Of a stretch of 64,000 bases of DNA, positions 62,463 to 64,000 are shown one piece after another. The position numbers and the translations under genes are program-made. Numbering within the stretch: the stretch's first letter is position 1; each line of letters starts with the position of its first letter. A model generated the notes under the pieces. It did no database searches. It had not been told where the DNA came from and worked only from the letters and a program-made list of their open reading frames with translations. This DNA is from Herbaspirillum rubrisubalbicans (lineage in GTDB: Bacteria > Pseudomonadota > Gammaproteobacteria > Burkholderiales > Burkholderiaceae_D), in NCBI RefSeq assembly GCF_003719195.1, contig NZ_CP024996.1, positions 2,232,001 to 2,296,000 of the forward strand. Direction: 5' to 3'.

Positions 62463-62837
62463 ATGGGATGGCTGGCCGTAGGGATGGGAGCAACGCTGGG
62501 TGCCTGGTTGCGCTGGCGTATCTCGGTGGTGTGGAACGTGGCCGGGCACTTTGTGCCGCTGGGCACGCTGGCGGCCAACTGGATCGGTGCTTTCGTGATC
62601 GGGTTCCTGGTGGCCTATTTCGAGGAACATCCCGGCTTGCCGCCGGAATGGCGACTCTTTGCTGTCACCGGTTTCCTGGGCGGGCTGACCACCTTCTCGA
62701 CCTTCTCGGCCGAGGCCATGATCCTGCTGCAACGGGGGGACTACCTGTGGGCCATCGGCCACTCCGGCTTGCACCTGCTGGGCTCCATCGTGCTGTGCGT
62801 GACCGGCTTTGCCTGTTATCGCGCCTTGGTCGCATGA
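62463..62837 (+). CDS. crcB: Fluoride ion channel CrcB (Fluc)
   Basis: Dual-topology fluoride exporter. The 124 aa have four membrane segments and the signature GFLGGLTTFSTFSAEAM, plus the N-terminal GATLGAWLRWR and central LAANWIGAFVIGFL. An AGGAGA site precedes the ATG. No fluoride riboswitch fits in the short gap to the LysR gene. Confidence 0.93.
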   Translation: MGWLAVGMGATLGAWLRWRISVVWNVAGHFVPLGTLAANWIGAFVIGFLVAYFEEHPGLPPEWRLFAVTGFLGGLTTFSTFSAEAMILLQRGDYLWAIGHSGLHLLGSIVLCVTGFACYRALVA

Positions 62838-62885
62838 CCATTGCCAGCGACCTGATGCAGATCAAAACAGACGGCATGATCATTG

Positions 62886-62913
62886 CTTGAAAATCAAAGG
62901 GCAGTCCCAATTT
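62886..62913 (+). promoter_or_regulatory. Heat-shock (sigma-32) promoter for clpB
   Basis: CTTGAAA (exact -35) at 62886-62892, 13-base spacer, CCCAATTT (-10 like CCCCATNT) at 62906-62913. Transcription would start about 20 bases before the clpB ATG region. Confidence 0.8.
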
Positions 62914-62941
62914 TCATAGCATTGAATAATTGGAGTCCATC

Positions 62942-64000
62942 ATGCGTCTCGACAAACTCACTACCAAATTGCAGGAAGCGCTGGCCGACGCGCAATCCCA
63001 GGCGGTCGGCCACGACAATCAATACATTGAACCGGTTCACCTGATCCTGGCGCTGCTGAACCAAGACGATGGCGGCGCACGCTCGCTGTTGCAGCGCGCC
63101 GGCGTGAATGTGAACGGTCTCATCAGCGCCTTGCAGGCCGCGCTGAAGCGACTGCCGCAAGTCTCCGGCAATGGCGGCGAAGTGCAGGTCGGCCGGGAGC
63201 TGGTGGCCTTGCTCAACCTGGCCGACAAGGAAGCGCAAAAGCATGGCGACCAGTTCGTGGCCAGCGAAATGGTGCTGCTGGGCCTGGTGGACGACAAGTC
63301 CGACGCCGGCCGTGCCGCCCGCGAGAATGGGCTGACCCGCAAGTCGCTGGAAGCGGCCATCACCGCCGTGCGCGGTGGCGCCTCGGTCTCTTCGCAGCAA
63401 GATGAAGGCCAGCGTGAAGCCTTGAAGAAATACACCCTGGACCTGACCGAGCGCGCCCGTGCCGGCAAGCTCGATCCGGTGATCGGCCGTGACGATGAAA
63501 TCCGCCGCGCCATCCAGGTGCTGCAACGGCGCAGCAAGAACAATCCGGTCTTGATCGGAGAACCCGGCGTGGGCAAGACTGCCATCGTCGAAGGCCTGGC
63601 CCAGCGCATCGTCAATGGCGAAGTGCCGGACAGCCTCAAGTCCAAGCGCGTACTGTCGCTGGACATGGCAGCGCTCTTGGCCGGTGCCAAGTATCGCGGT
63701 GAATTCGAGGAACGCCTCAAGGCGGTCTTGAAGGAAATCGCCCAGGACGAAGGCCAGACCATCGTCTTCATCGATGAGCTGCACACCATGGTCGGTGCCG
63801 GCAAGGCCGAAGGCGCCATGGATGCAGGCAACATGTTGAAGCCAGCCTTGGCACGCGGCGAACTGCATTGCGTGGGCGCCACCACCCTGGACGAATACCG
63901 TCAGTACATCGAAAAGGATGCTGCCCTGGAACGCCGCTTCCAGAAGATTCTGGTCGATGAGCCCAGCGTGGAAGCGACCATCGCCATCCTGCGCGGCCTG
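62942..64000 (+). CDS. clpB: Disaggregase ClpB (3' end outside window)
   Basis: Hexameric AAA+ chaperone that, with DnaK, dissolves protein aggregates after heat stress. 353 codons are present to the window edge. The N-domain starts [21 protein letters not shown] and includes [10 protein letters not shown]; the first AAA domain has Walker [16 protein letters not shown] and Walker [16 protein letters not shown]. The middle domain and second AAA domain are cut off. A GGAG site precedes the ATG, and a sigma-32 promoter lies upstream. Confidence 0.97.
   Translation, partial: MRLDKLTTKLQEALADAQSQAVGHDNQYIEPVHLILALLNQDDGGARSLLQRAGVNVNGLISALQAALKRLPQVSGNGGEVQVGRELVALLNLADKEAQKHGDQFVASEMVLLGLVDDKSDAGRAARENGLTRKSLEAAITAVRGGASVSSQQDEGQREALKKYTLDLTERARAGKLDPVIGRDDEIRRAIQVLQRRSKNNPVLIGEPGVGKTAIVEGLAQRIVNGEVPDSLKSKRVLSLDMAALLAGAKYRGEFEERLKAVLKEIAQDEGQTIVFIDELHTMVGAGKAEGAMDAGNMLKPALARGELHCVGATTLDEYRQYIEKDAALERRFQKILVDEPSVEATIAILRGL

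Overview
This window looks like chromosomal DNA from a betaproteobacterium of the family Oxalobacteraceae, most like Herbaspirillum. The assignment rests on high GC coding sequence throughout, a beta-type flagellar cluster with a second FliK-like protein and an FlhB C-domain protein, the rpsF-priB-rpsR-rplI-dnaB block, and the alaA-hom-thrC-moeA-moaD-moaE-clpB backbone. No rRNA, tRNA, CRISPR array, insertion sequence or prophage was recognised.

1-24060, flagellum: flgJ (cut at the left edge), flgK and flgL read rightward. A convergent terminator separates them from the leftward run fliF-G-H-I-J-K-L-M-N-O-P-Q-R, which encodes the MS ring, switch, ATPase complex, hook-length ruler and export gate. 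fliE diverges from fliF. A second leftward set, fliD-fliS-fliT-fliK-like-flhB-like-ycgR, forms a tightly packed late operon, followed upstream by flaG and fliC. Good sigma-28 (FliA) promoter matches precede flgK and fliC, fitting late-class expression. A TPR-glycosyltransferase gene just upstream of fliC may modify flagellin.

24061-35100, housekeeping: lexA carries two adjacent SOS boxes. Then come rpsF-priB-rpsR-rplI, dnaB, a DUF47-pit phosphate-uptake pair, a PIN-PhoH ATPase and a Bcp-type peroxiredoxin. A possibly structured, terminator-ended non-coding stretch lies between the last two.

35100-43260, lipid A modification: a nearly complete L-Ara4N (arn) pathway with arnD, arnA split into two separate genes, arnC, arnB, an arnE/F-like flippase subunit and arnT, plus a Mth938-domain gene. 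Only ugd is missing from the view.

43260-53150, amino-acid and cofactor genes: alaA, hom, a small secreted protein, thrC, moeA, moaD and moaE. A methyltransferase and a GntP-family permease sit between moaD and moaE.

53150-62940, probably accessory: mntH, a HipA/HipB-like toxin-antitoxin pair in reversed order, an aromatic-acid efflux operon (DUF1656, AaeA-like, AaeB/FusC-like, NodT-like) with a divergent LysR regulator, and crcB. The window ends inside clpB, which has a strong heat-shock (sigma-32) promoter match.

Many open frames opposite the real genes are GC-rich shadows and are not annotated.
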